Assembly: GCA_018241265.1 (NCBI GenBank)
Contig: JAFEEF010000002.1
Coordinates: 124,001 to 188,000 of the forward strand
From: Pseudomonadota bacterium
GTDB lineage: Bacteria > Pseudomonadota > Gammaproteobacteria > Burkholderiales > Burkholderiaceae_C
Direction: 5' to 3'
Length of the DNA stretch: 64,000 bases
Under the pieces are notes generated by a model that did no database searches, was not told the origin of the DNA, and saw only the letters and a program-made list of their open reading frames with translations. Numbering within the stretch: position 1 is the first letter of the stretch; the number at the start of each line of letters is the position of its first letter. The position numbers and the translations under genes are program-made. Below are positions 26,172 to 35,368 of this stretch, in pieces.

Positions 26172-29100
26172 GGCGTCGTCGTGCTGGGTGTGCGCCGGAT
26201 GCGCGAAATCGTCGGAGCCTTGCGCGCCGCTTCCGGTCCGCCGGCGCCGCCTTGCTTCAGGCGCGCCACGATCTCGGCGAGTCCCGCGGCGGTGGGCGTC
26301 AGGTAGAACTCCTTCATCGGGATCTGCACGCCCTGCGATTGGCGGATGTGCGAGAGCGCTTGCAGCGCGAGCAGCGAATGCCCGCCGACCTTGAAGAAGT
26401 TGTCTTGGGGCAGGATCGAGCCGCGCTTGAGCAGGCCGGTGAAGATGGCGGCTATCTCGTCCGCGCAGGCGGCAGCTTGCGGGTCGTGTTCCGTTGCCGG
26501 CGCGGGTGCAAGTGCAGGCGTCGCGGCAAGCACAGGCATCGCCGCCGCCGCGCCGGACCAGGCGAGCTGCTCGACCAGCTTCGCGAGATCGGTCTTGCCG
26601 CTCGCCTTCACGGGAAAGGTCCGCAGCACTTCGATGCGTTCGGGAACCATGTAGGCCGGCAGCTTCCCGCCGACGAAGCGGCGGATCGCGTCGGCGTCCA
26701 GCTCGTGGCCGCCTTCGGGCATCACGAAGGCGACGAGCGTCGGGTCGCCGTTGGGCGCTGCTGCGATCGTCGTGACGGCCGCCTGGGCATGCGGGAACAG
26801 CGCCAAGGTCCGGTCGATCTCGCCCGGTTCGATGCGGAAGCCGCGAAACTTCACCTGGTTGTCGGCCCGCCCCTGGTACTGCAGCGTGCCGTCGGCCAAA
26901 CGCCGCGCCAGGTCGCCCGTGCGGTACATCCTGCCGCCCGGCGTTGCGGCATGCGGATCGGGCATGAAGCGCTCGGCCGTCAACGCCGGCGCGCCGACAT
27001 AGCCGCGCGCGAGGTTCGGGCCGGCGATGTAGACGTCGCCCACCGCACCGATGGGCACCGGCCGCAGGCCATCGTCGAGGACATGCACCGCGAGGTTGCC
27101 GAGCGGGCGGCCCAGGTAGCCGTCGACCGGTGCGGACGCATCGTTCGCGCCGCTGCGCCGATACGGCATCGCGGTCGCGATCACGGTCGATTCGGTCGGC
27201 CCGTAGGTGATGAGCAGTTGCACTTCGCCGCCGCGATCGACGCGGTCCCAGCCGCGCAACTGGTTCGCGCGGATCATCTCGCCGCCGATGACCACTTGCC
27301 GTACCGGCTCGGGAATCTGCCGGCGGCAGGCCAGCAGCAGCTCCAGCCAGACGTTCCAGTAGCCCGCCGTGAAGTCGAGGAACGTGAGGCGATGCTCGAC
27401 GACGAGCGACTCGAGCGTATCGATCGGGATCGGTCGCTCCGGGTGGATGACCAGGGTCGCGCCGGTCAGGAGCGGCGCGTAGATCTCTTCCACCGAACCG
27501 TCGAACGCATAGCTCGAGAACAGCATGCAGCGGTCGGCGGCGCGCAGTCCGCTGGCTTCGCGGAACGACGCGACGTGGTTCAGCAGGCTCGCCCACGCGA
27601 TCGCCACGGCCTTGGGCTTGCCGGTCGATCCCGAGGTGTACATCAGGTAGGCCAGACGCTGCGGATCGCGCTGCTGCGCGGCGTCGGGCTTGCCGGCGGC
27701 GGCGAAATGCGCCGCATCGCGGTCCAGGCAGGCCAGCGGCATCGCGTACGCGGCGAAGCGCGGGGCATGGCGCGCTTGCGTCAGCACGAACGACGGGCGC
27801 GCGTCGCCCAGCATGTAGGCGAGCCGCTCGGGCGGATCCTCCGGCGGCAGCGCCAAATAGGCCGCGCCGGCTTTCAGGATCCCGAACATGCCGACGATCA
27901 TGTCGATCGATGCATCGGCGCACAGGCCGACCATGGTCTCGGCGCCTACGCCGCGCTGCTGCAGGAATGCCGCAACGCCATCGGTGAGGCGATCGAACTC
28001 GGCATAGCCGATGCGCCGTCCGCCGAAGACGATCGCGTCATGGTCGGGCGTCGCGCGCGCAAGGGCCGCGAGCAGGTCGGTCGGCCGCGCCTGGAGGTCG
28101 TAGTCGCGCGCGGTGTCGTTCCATGCATGCAGCAGCCGCTGCTGCTCGTCGCGCGTCAGCATGTCGGCGCGGGACACGGGCTCGTCCGGTGCGCGCAGGC
28201 AGTTCGCGAGCAGGTTGCAGTAATGCCGGGCGAAGCGGCGCACGGTCGCCGCATCGAACATCGCGGTGCGGTATTCGAGGTGGCACTCGATGCAGCCGTC
28301 GCCGTTCGGATGCGCGTCGAGCAGCAGTTCGAACTGGGCGACGTCGGGCACGGTCAGCGGTTCGGTGCGCAGCGCCTCGCCCATCGCGAGCGCGCGGCGC
28401 GCGGCGGGGTGGTAGTTCACGCAGGTGCGAAAGAGCGGATGGCCATCGGCCTCGCGCGTCGGGTTCAGCTCGCGGACGACCTGCTGGAACGCCACCTCCT
28501 GGTTCGAGTAGGCCTCGAACGCCAGGTCGCGAACCCGGCGCAGCAGTTCGACGAAGCTGGGATCGCCGCGGAGGTCGACGCGCATCACGAGGCTGTTGAC
28601 GCACAAGCCCATCATCGATTCCGTCTCCGGCATCAGGCGGCCGGAGACGAGGTAGCCCAGGTTCAGGTCGCGTTCGCGCGTGTACCGGTGCAAGGTCAGC
28701 GCGAGCGCCGCGATCAGCACCGCCACCGGCGGCGAGTACTCGCGCCGCGCGATGGTTTCGAGTGCATCGCGGTTGGCGGCATCGAGCGTGAAGTGCTCAT
28801 GCGCGCCTCGGAAGTCGGGATGCTCGGCGTCCGGCTGACGATCGGCCGGCAGGATGACGGGGCGCGCCGCTCCGGCCAGCTTGCGGCGCCAGTAGGCGAG
28901 CTGGCGCTGCCGCGCCGGGGTGCCTTCGGCGGCGCGCTGCCGGACCGCGTGGTCGATGAACTGCAGCGGCGGCGGCGCGCAGTCCGCGACGTCGCCATGC
29001 CGCGCGCAGATGGCATAGAGCGAACCGAACTCTTCGATGAAGATGTCGTTGGACCATTCGTCGAAGACGATGTGGTGCAGCGCGATCAAGAGCACGTGCG

Positions 29101-29575
29101 CGTCGGCCGCCAGGCGAACGAGCGTTGCGCGCATCAGCGGTCCGCGCTCCAGATCGAAGACCTGCATGCTGTTGGCTTCGGCCAGTTGCGCGAGGGCGGA
29201 CTCCGCTTGCGCCGGCGCCCGTTCCGACAGGTCGACGCGTGCCAGGGCGAAGGACGACTGCGCCCGCACGGTTTGCACGAGCTGCCCGTCGATCGACGCG
29301 AAGACGCTGCGCAGGCTCTCGTGGCGCTGGATCAGTGCGGCGAATGCGTCCTCCGCGGCACGCACGTCGAGCGCGCCGTGCAGGCGAAACGCGAACGGGC
29401 AGTTGTAGACATAGCGCTGCTCGACGGCGTGATGCAGAAGCCACAGTCCTTCTTGCGACGCGGTGGCCGGGCCGCTGCGAACGACCGTGCGCGGCACGGC
29501 GGTGATCGGCGACATGCCGGTCGATACCGCCGCGGCTGCGGGCGGATCGCGTTCGATGATCGATGGCTCGCTCAT
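26168..29575 (-). CDS. NRPS: C-A-T, probably for a basic amino acid
   Basis: A 1135-residue protein starting at MSEPSIIERD (29575). C (about 45-480) has HHIVFDE at about 167, where the usual glycine of HHxxxDG is glutamate. A (490-1040) has YTSGSTGKPKA, TYGPTEST, YRTGDLARR and SGKTD. T has GGHSLLAL with Ser1067. By eye the specificity positions read D-G-E-D-V-G-T-V-I-K; Glu at the third position is common in A domains for Orn, Lys or Dab. The cluster has a diaminobutyrate aminotransferase, so Dab is a reasonable candidate. About 93 bases separate it from the hydrolase gene upstream. Confidence 0.92.
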   Translation of the reverse strand: MSEPSIIERDPPAAAAVSTGMSPITAVPRTVVRSGPATASQEGLWLLHHAVEQRYVYNCPFAFRLHGALDVRAAEDAFAALIQRHESLRSVFASIDGQLVQTVRAQSSFALARVDLSERAPAQAESALAQLAEANSMQVFDLERGPLMRATLVRLAADAHVLLIALHHIVFDEWSNDIFIEEFGSLYAICARHGDVADCAPPPLQFIDHAVRQRAAEGTPARQRQLAYWRRKLAGAARPVILPADRQPDAEHPDFRGAHEHFTLDAANRDALETIARREYSPPVAVLIAALALTLHRYTRERDLNLGYLVSGRLMPETESMMGLCVNSLVMRVDLRGDPSFVELLRRVRDLAFEAYSNQEVAFQQVVRELNPTREADGHPLFRTCVNYHPAARRALAMGEALRTEPLTVPDVAQFELLLDAHPNGDGCIECHLEYRTAMFDAATVRRFARHYCNLLANCLRAPDEPVSRADMLTRDEQQRLLHAWNDTARDYDLQARPTDLLAALARATPDHDAIVFGGRRIGYAEFDRLTDGVAAFLQQRGVGAETMVGLCADASIDMIVGMFGILKAGAAYLALPPEDPPERLAYMLGDARPSFVLTQARHAPRFAAYAMPLACLDRDAAHFAAAGKPDAAQQRDPQRLAYLMYTSGSTGKPKAVAIAWASLLNHVASFREASGLRAADRCMLFSSYAFDGSVEEIYAPLLTGATLVIHPERPIPIDTLESLVVEHRLTFLDFTAGYWNVWLELLLACRRQIPEPVRQVVIGGEMIRANQLRGWDRVDRGGEVQLLITYGPTESTVIATAMPYRRSGANDASAPVDGYLGRPLGNLAVHVLDDGLRPVPIGAVGDVYIAGPNLARGYVGAPALTAERFMPDPHAATPGGRMYRTGDLARRLADGTLQYQGRADNQVKFRGFRIEPGEIDRTLALFPHAQAAVTTIAAAPNGDPTLVAFVMPEGGHELDADAIRRFVGGKLPAYMVPERIEVLRTFPVKASGKTDLAKLVEQLAWSGAAAAMPVLAATPALAPAPATEHDPQAAACADEIAAIFTGLLKRGSILPQDNFFKVGGHSLLALQALSHIRQSQGVQIPMKEFYLTPTAAGLAEIVARLKQGGAGGPEAARKAPTISRIRRTPSTTTP

Positions 29576-29668
29576 GCGCAGCACTCCCAGGCGCGGCGGC
29601 GGGCTGCCGTAAGGCCCGGCCGTCGATCGATGGATGAGATGGTTTTCATGGGAACCTCCGCACGGCAT

Positions 29669-30604
29669 TCAGGCGAAGCAGGCCGCGATCAGTTCTTCGA
29701 TGGCGCCGGCGGCGCAGGCGCTGCGCCGGCCGTAGAGCAGGAAGTCGTGCGGCATGCCGAGATGGACGCGATGACTCAGCGGCTGGCCGCGCCGCTCCAG
29801 GTCGCGCGCGAACGCCGCGGCCTCGTCGGCCAGCACGTCGCATTCCGCGCTGGCAATGAACAGCGGCGGCAGCCGGTCGAGCTCGGCGTCGGTCAATCGC
29901 AGCGGATCGAACGCTTCCGGCAGGCCGCCGCGTGCGAGCGCCCGGAACCAGCCCATGAAGTCGGCATCGAGCATGTAGCCGCTGCCGAACTTGTCGTAGG
30001 ACTCGAAGTGGCATTCGTCCTGAACGTTCAGCGCCGGGTAGATCAACACCAGCCGCGCCAGGCAGCCGGCCGGCGCGGTCAGTGCGAAGTGCAGCGCCAG
30101 CAGCCCGCCGATGCTGTCGCCGGCCAGGATGAACGGCCGTCCGGTCGCTGACGCATAGCGGCGCAAGGCGAGGCCGATCGCCTGGATCGTGGCCCGCGGC
30201 TCCTGCTCGGGCGCCTTCGGATAGTCGAGCGCGTAGACGCCGCGCTGTGCTGCGCGGCCTATCTGTTCGAGCACCGGGCGGAACAGGTCGACATCGTGGA
30301 AGACCAGGCCGCCGCCGTGCAGGTAGACGATGTCGGCGCATGCCCCGCGCGTAGGCACGATCTCGCGCAGCTCGACCGCTTGCGGCGGCGCCGGCATGGC
30401 GCCGCCGGCGCGCGCCTCGAACGGCACGACCGACTGCAGCAGCGACCGCGCGGCGGCGCGCGCGGACACCGGATCGGCTATCGCCGCCGCCAGCGAGTCG
30501 GGACGCCTGAACAGCCGCCGCGCCTCGAACAGCGGGCGCAGATCGGCGGCCAGCGCCTGGCAGGTCGGGCGCGCGCGCGCCGGCAAGGTGGCGACGCCGT
30601 TCAT
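29669..30604 (-). CDS. HSL-family alpha/beta hydrolase
   Basis: A 311-residue hydrolase with the oxyanion motif HGGG (YLHGGGLVFHD), the nucleophile elbow GDSIGG (LAGDSIGGLLAL), an acid in AECDVLADE and a histidine in GMPHDF. This matches the hormone-sensitive-lipase/Aes esterase branch. It overlaps the carrier gene upstream by four bases. It could release an intermediate from a carrier or hydrolyse an ester in maturation or self-protection; no integrated thioesterase exists in the NRPS proteins. Confidence 0.85.
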   Translation of the reverse strand: MNGVATLPARARPTCQALAADLRPLFEARRLFRRPDSLAAAIADPVSARAAARSLLQSVVPFEARAGGAMPAPPQAVELREIVPTRGACADIVYLHGGGLVFHDVDLFRPVLEQIGRAAQRGVYALDYPKAPEQEPRATIQAIGLALRRYASATGRPFILAGDSIGGLLALHFALTAPAGCLARLVLIYPALNVQDECHFESYDKFGSGYMLDADFMGWFRALARGGLPEAFDPLRLTDAELDRLPPLFIASAECDVLADEAAAFARDLERRGQPLSHRVHLGMPHDFLLYGRRSACAAGAIEELIAACFA

Positions 30605-30873
30605 GGCTGGGCGCTCCGCAGCAGCGCCAGCAGCTCGCCGACGGTGTGCGGCTGAGCCATCTCTTCGGCGATCCGCGACAGGTCGATGTCGTGATCGGAC
30701 GCGACGGCGATCATGATGTTGAGCAGCTCGAGCGAATTGATGCCCAGCTCGCTGAGCTGCCGGTCGGCGGTGAGCTGCTCGGCGGCTTCGATGCCGGCAG
30801 CGGAACGCGCCAGGACCGTCGCCAGCGACTGCAGGGTCAACGGGTTCACGGAGGGTTCGACGGAGAGGTTCAC
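30601..30873 (-). CDS. Free-standing peptidyl carrier protein
   Basis: A 90-residue carrier with phosphopantetheine site LGINSLELLNIM (Ser about 47). It overlaps the free-standing adenylation gene by four bases, so the pair probably loads one amino acid onto this carrier for modification or as a starter. The hydrolase gene downstream overlaps it too. Confidence 0.9.
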   Translation of the reverse strand: MNLSVEPSVNPLTLQSLATVLARSAAGIEAAEQLTADRQLSELGINSLELLNIMIAVASDHDIDLSRIAEEMAQPHTVGELLALLRSAQP

Positions 30874-32621
30874 AGCACACCCTCGCTCATTGCCACCACG
30901 CCCAGGTCGGGCGCGATGTAGTAGTTGCCTTTGCCGCGCGGCACGGCGACGCGCAGCCGATCGAGCAGCGCTCGCTCATCGGTCTTGCCGCTGGACGTCA
31001 CACGCGCCTCGCCGGTCAGCGCCAGCACGCGCGGCAGCATGTAGCTCGGCAGGTGCCGGGCCAGCGCATCGCGGATGCGCCGCGCTTCGGCTGCGCACGT
31101 CGCGTCGTCGGCGTCGGCGCCTTGCAGCACCACGGCGAGCGCGATCGCCGTCAGGCCGTCGACCCGCATCTCGCCGACGGCGGCGCGCAGCACGCCCGGC
31201 AGTCCGAGCGCGCGCTGACGGATCTCGCCGAGGTGCACCCGCTGGCCGCCGATCTTCACCATGTCGTCCATGCGCTCGAGGTAGACCACGCGGCCTTGCG
31301 CGTCGTAGTAGCAGCGATCGCCGCTGCGGTAGTAGCGGCGGCCGGCGATCACCGGACAGGCCTGCGCCGTCTCTTCGGGCCGGTTCAGGTAGCCGACCAT
31401 GACCTGGCTGCCGCCGATCAGCAGTTCGCCGGTCCGGTCGGGCGCATCGATGGTGCGGCCGTCGTCGTCCAGCAGCAGGATGTCGACGCCGGGCAGCGGC
31501 CGCCCGATCGGGTACGACGCAGCAGGCATCGGCTCGGCGCGATCGATGGTGTGCGTGAGGCACACGATCGTCGCTTCGGTCGGCCCGTAGGCGTTGATCA
31601 CGCGCGCCTGCGGAAAGCGCTGCACCCACAGGTCGATCAGCTTCGGATCGCAGACCTCGGCGCCGGTCATCAGCATGCGCAGATCGGGCAGGGCCGCTTC
31701 GGATATCTCGCGGCCGTCGTCGGTGATGAGTCCGAGCAGGGTCGAGACGGCGATCAGGTGCGTGATGCGCTCGCGCTGCAGCGCCTTGCGCAACATCGGA
31801 CCGAGCGGCAGGCCGCGGAACTGGTAGACATACGCGCCGAGCGAGAGCGGCAGCAGCGTGTCCTCGATCGATACGTCGAAGTGGAACGGAGCGAGCGAGA
31901 AGACGCGCGACTCCGGCGTGTATCGCAGCACCTGGTTGTGGTTGTAGAAGTAGTCCAGCAGGCTGCGGTGGCTGATGACCACGCCCTTGGGCGTGCCGGT
32001 CGAGCCCGAGGTGAAGATGACGTAGGCGGGCACGTGTTCGGCCACGCTCGGCACGTCGCTGCGGCCGTCGTCGGGCCATGCTTCGATGTCTTCGATGACC
32101 TGCTCGAAGGCGATGCACGCATGCGCCGCAGCGCCGAGCGCCGCGCCGTGAGCGTCGACCGCGCGACGGCTGCCGACAATGGCGGCCGGCCGCGTCTGCG
32201 TCGCGATGTCGATCAGGCGGGCGACCGGCGCCTCGCCATCGACCGGGACATAGATGCCGCCGGCCTTCCAGATGCCCGCGGCGACCACGGCCATCACGGC
32301 GCGCTTCTCGGTGAGCACGAGCACGCAGTCGCCGCTGCGCACGCCGGCGGCGGTCAACCGATGGGCGAGCGCGCGGGCGCCGCGCTCCAGTTGTTCGAAG
32401 CTGAGCGCGACGCTGCCGTCGGCGATGGCCGGTGCACCGGCGCGGTGGCGTGCCGGCCATTCGAACAGCCGAGCCAGCGCCGGACGTTCGCCGGCCTTGA
32501 GACCGGCACCTCGCCATGCCCATTCGGGCATCGCGTCGGCTTTGGCCCGATCGGCGGCATTGCCCATGGCGATGCCTGCACGGCGGCCCTCGTGGTCGGC
32601 GGGATGGCGCAGCGGTCTCAT
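30870..32621 (-). CDS. Free-standing adenylation enzyme (NRPS A domain)
   Basis: A 583-residue A domain without C or T. Motifs: IFTSGSTGTPKGVVISHR, AYGPTEATIV, RRYYRSGDRC and SSGKTD near 550 with the catalytic lysine. The N-terminus has about 35 extra residues before the core. By eye the specificity positions read D-V-E-I-M-G-A-I-V-K, with acidic residues that suggest a substrate with a positive side chain, but I cannot name it. The start overlaps the upstream hydrolase gene stop by four bases and the end overlaps the carrier gene. Confidence 0.9.
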   Translation of the reverse strand: MRPLRHPADHEGRRAGIAMGNAADRAKADAMPEWAWRGAGLKAGERPALARLFEWPARHRAGAPAIADGSVALSFEQLERGARALAHRLTAAGVRSGDCVLVLTEKRAVMAVVAAGIWKAGGIYVPVDGEAPVARLIDIATQTRPAAIVGSRRAVDAHGAALGAAAHACIAFEQVIEDIEAWPDDGRSDVPSVAEHVPAYVIFTSGSTGTPKGVVISHRSLLDYFYNHNQVLRYTPESRVFSLAPFHFDVSIEDTLLPLSLGAYVYQFRGLPLGPMLRKALQRERITHLIAVSTLLGLITDDGREISEAALPDLRMLMTGAEVCDPKLIDLWVQRFPQARVINAYGPTEATIVCLTHTIDRAEPMPAASYPIGRPLPGVDILLLDDDGRTIDAPDRTGELLIGGSQVMVGYLNRPEETAQACPVIAGRRYYRSGDRCYYDAQGRVVYLERMDDMVKIGGQRVHLGEIRQRALGLPGVLRAAVGEMRVDGLTAIALAVVLQGADADDATCAAEARRIRDALARHLPSYMLPRVLALTGEARVTSSGKTDERALLDRLRVAVPRGKGNYYIAPDLGVVAMSEGVL

Positions 32622-33898
32622 GCCGGCTCCCTATCGATGCGCGCCGCGGTGCTGGTCAGCGGCTCGGACGGGGCGACGAGGCACTGCGACATCAGGTGCC
32701 GCAAGTACGGGTACTGCAGGTGGTGGATGTAGTGGCCGGCGCCGCGCACCTGGGCATGGACCGGCGCGCGCGCAAAGCTCATCGCCCCGCGGGTCTGTGC
32801 ATTGCTGACGACGCTGTCGCTGTCGCCCGTCACGACGAAGAGCGGCCGGTCGATCGCCGCGAGCGACTCGTGGATGGCGAACGCTTCGTCGCGCGCATTG
32901 CGCTCGACGGTGTTGGCGACGTCCGCGTCGGTGGCGAGCGGTGCCAGCAGCAGCTCGACGAGGGATCGCTCCGGCAGCCCGAGCAGCGCGCGCCCGCGCG
33001 CGGCGTCGGCATCGGCGCTGGTGTCGGCACCCGCATCGAAGTCCGCCCATGACGGCGGCTTCAGCAGTTGCCGAAGCATCTGGCTGACGAACGACGCGAT
33101 CTTCGGGTTCGCGGCGACGCTGGCGAGGATGTGCTGCATGTTCTCTTCGAACGCGCTGGGCGCGGCGCCGGCGCGCTGCGCGCCGCGGAAGGTGGGCGAC
33201 AGCAGCAGCACCGCATCGGTCCGTGCGGCATGGCGCGCCGCGAAGTCGACCGCGACCCGTCCGCCGTTGCACCAGCCGATCACCGCGGCACGGGCCAGGC
33301 CGATCGCATCGAGCGCCTCGGCGAGGTCGTCGGCATGGGTCTGCAGGCCGGCGGCGGTCCGCATGCCGCCTTTGAACAGATCGCAGCAGCGCGGCTCGAC
33401 GACGATGGGCTTCAACGCGGTCGTGCGGTCGCACAGCAGCGGATGCCAGAAGTCGATCGGAAAGCCCAGTGCGCTGACGACGAGCACCGGCACGCTGCCG
33501 TGCCGCGCGACGAAGCAGCGCCGGCCGTCGGGCAGCGCATGCTGGTCGTAGTCGGCGCTCAGCACTTGCACGGGCGGTCTGGCATCACGTGGTGCGGGCG
33601 CGAGGTCGAGCTCGCCGACGGCAGCGCGAGCCGCATCGACCAGGCCGAGCGCGACGGTCATGCCGACCGGATCGCTGCCGTCGCCGTCTTCGATCGTGAG
33701 GCCGGCCTGGCGCAGCAGGGCGAGGCCTTGCGCATGCAGGCCGGCGACGTCCTGCGACGGGCGTCCCGCGCGCAGCAGGCCGCGTTCGGCCAGACCTTGC
33801 AGCGCCGGCACGCGGATCGCGTAGCGCTTCCACCAGGTCGCGTCGCGGCACACGATCTCGTCGCGCAGGCCGTGCACCAGGGCTGCGTAGCGGTCCAT
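32618..33898 (-). CDS. Alpha/beta hydrolase with a cysteine nucleophile (thioesterase-like or acyltransferase-like)
   Basis: A 426-residue protein starting at MDRYAALVHGL. The first 130 residues are helical and unassigned. The hydrolase fold follows, with FPIDFWHPLL, a nucleophile elbow G-W-C210-N-G-G in place of GxSxG, an acid in VVTGDSDSVV and a histidine in RGAGHYIHH. Cysteine at this position is known in PHA synthases and in a few NRPS thioesterases that form strained rings or amides (sulfazecin and obafluorin types). It could therefore release or cyclise the product or transfer an acyl group. The start is the family-like first Met; a longer frame upstream lacks support. Confidence 0.8.
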   Translation of the reverse strand: MDRYAALVHGLRDEIVCRDATWWKRYAIRVPALQGLAERGLLRAGRPSQDVAGLHAQGLALLRQAGLTIEDGDGSDPVGMTVALGLVDAARAAVGELDLAPAPRDARPPVQVLSADYDQHALPDGRRCFVARHGSVPVLVVSALGFPIDFWHPLLCDRTTALKPIVVEPRCCDLFKGGMRTAAGLQTHADDLAEALDAIGLARAAVIGWCNGGRVAVDFAARHAARTDAVLLLSPTFRGAQRAGAAPSAFEENMQHILASVAANPKIASFVSQMLRQLLKPPSWADFDAGADTSADADAARGRALLGLPERSLVELLLAPLATDADVANTVERNARDEAFAIHESLAAIDRPLFVVTGDSDSVVSNAQTRGAMSFARAPVHAQVRGAGHYIHHLQYPYLRHLMSQCLVAPSEPLTSTAARIDREPA

Positions 33899-33932
33899 CA
33901 GTGCGCCTCCTTCACGAGGGCGAGCGGCGTCG

Positions 33933-34379
33933 TCATGGCAGCCGCAGCGTGAAGCGGACCTTGTCCGCCTCGTCCGCGCCGATGCGCCGATAGAACGCGA
34001 TGGCATCGTCGTTCCAAGGCGGCGTTTGCCACTGGATCTCGCGTGCGCCGCGGGCGCGCGCGAAGTCGGACAGCGTTGCGATGAGACGCTGGCCCCAACC
34101 CTGGCGCCGTGCGTGCTCGCGCAGGTAGAGCGTGTCCATGTAGACGAAGGCGCGCGCCGGCCAGGTCGCGAACTCCGTGACCGCCGTCATGTAGCCCAGC
34201 AGCTCTGCGGCGCCTTCGTCGACGACCCAGGCGTGCATCGACGGCTCGGCCGAGAACAGCGCGCGTGCGAGCCGCGGCCCCTGCCGGTCTTCGACGTAGC
34301 GCGCCTTTTCGTAGGCGGCATGGGCACGGCACAGATCGAGGATCTGCGCGATGTCGCCCGGTGCGGCGGTCCGGATCAT
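33933..34379 (-). CDS. GNAT-family N-acetyltransferase
   Basis: A 148-residue acetyltransferase. The N-terminus MIRTAAPGDIAQILDLCRAHAAYE is typical, and the acetyl-CoA loop is in YLREHARRQGWGQRLIATL (RxxGxG/A type). The C-terminus WQTPPWNDDAIAFYRRIGA is the common alpha4 region. It overlaps the methyltransferase gene upstream by four bases. It may acetylate an amine of the product or precursor, or protect the host. Confidence 0.88.
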   Translation of the reverse strand: MIRTAAPGDIAQILDLCRAHAAYEKARYVEDRQGPRLARALFSAEPSMHAWVVDEGAAELLGYMTAVTEFATWPARAFVYMDTLYLREHARRQGWGQRLIATLSDFARARGAREIQWQTPPWNDDAIAFYRRIGADEADKVRFTLRLP

Positions 34380-35368
34380 GCGGGCTCCTGCAGCATGCAT
34401 GCGGCGCGCCGCACGCGCTCGGTCAGGCCGGCCAAGGCCCCATGCCGGCCGGCCAGCAGCGTGAAGCCGGTCGGCTTGAAGAGCAGCTCGATGGTGCGCA
34501 GCCGCTCTTCGATGCGCTGGCTCGCATAGCTGCGCCGCAGCGCGTCGGACTTCAGGCGGGCATTCATCTTCGGCGCGAACAGGCAGTCGACGCCCGCGGC
34601 ATCGCCGGTGTTCAGGAGGTAGCTCGCGCCCGGCGTGTTGATGCAGTTGATGCAGTACCACTGCAGGTCGCATGCTTCGAGCAGCCCGCGCATGTCGCCG
34701 AACCGGAAGGCCGCGACCGTCGGATGGAAGTACGCGTCGATCACCGCGTGCGACAGCCGCTCGGCGTCGGCCACATGCACGCTGCTCGGTCCGTAGTGAT
34801 CGGCCGCGAGGGTCAGCGCGAGCGCGTCGCTCACGTCGGCCATGCGTTCGACATCGCCGAAGTCGGGGCAGAACATGCGCGCCAGTTCGCGCTGCCGCAG
34901 GCGATCGAATTCGCCGATCGCGTGGTAGAGCCAGGCATACAGCACGCCTTCGGGCGCGAGCACGCGCGCGAGGTCGGCGACGCCGGCCTTCGGGTCGTCG
35001 AGGTGGTGCAGCAGGCCCGACGCGATCACGAGGTCGAACCGGGCGCCGCTGTCGGCGAAGGTCTCGAGCCGCTCGACGCGCCAGTCGATGTTGGCGACGC
35101 CGGCCGCCTGCGCCGCTGCGCGCGCCTGCTCTATCGCCGCGGGCCCCGGGTCGATGCCGACGAAGTGCGATGCCGGGAAGCGCTGCGCCAGGTTGATGAG
35201 CCGCTGCCCGGTGCCGCACCCGACGTCGGCGACGCGCGCGCTTTCGAGCCGGGCCGCCGGCAGCAGCATCTGGATGCCGTTGGCAAGATCGCGCAGCGCC
35301 GCGGCATCCTCGGCCGAGCACGGCCCGGGGAACGGGAAGCGATCGTAGAAGTCTTCGGTGCGGCTCAT
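34376..35368 (-). CDS. Class I SAM-dependent methyltransferase
   Basis: A 330-residue protein. SAM motif I is VADVGCGTGQRL at about 46-57, then VGIDPGPAAIEQAR, and LVIASGLLHHLDDP at about 110-123. The N-terminal EDFYDRFPFPGP and the 150-residue C-terminal extension occur in class I enzymes acting on large substrates. The C-terminal part has TPGASYLLNTGD, unassigned. Overlaps of four bases on both sides place it firmly in the operon. Methyl acceptor unknown. Confidence 0.87.
   Translation of the reverse strand: MSRTEDFYDRFPFPGPCSAEDAAALRDLANGIQMLLPAARLESARVADVGCGTGQRLINLAQRFPASHFVGIDPGPAAIEQARAAAQAAGVANIDWRVERLETFADSGARFDLVIASGLLHHLDDPKAGVADLARVLAPEGVLYAWLYHAIGEFDRLRQRELARMFCPDFGDVERMADVSDALALTLAADHYGPSSVHVADAERLSHAVIDAYFHPTVAAFRFGDMRGLLEACDLQWYCINCINTPGASYLLNTGDAAGVDCLFAPKMNARLKSDALRRSYASQRIEERLRTIELLFKPTGFTLLAGRHGALAGLTERVRRAACMLQEPA

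Noticed and set aside
24441-27923. A continuous reading frame joining part of the C-A-T NRPS antisense frame to the radical SAM gene
   Set aside because: The upstream part is out of frame with the NRPS domains and has arginine-rich shadow composition; the radical SAM protein starts at 26171 with an ATGA overlap.
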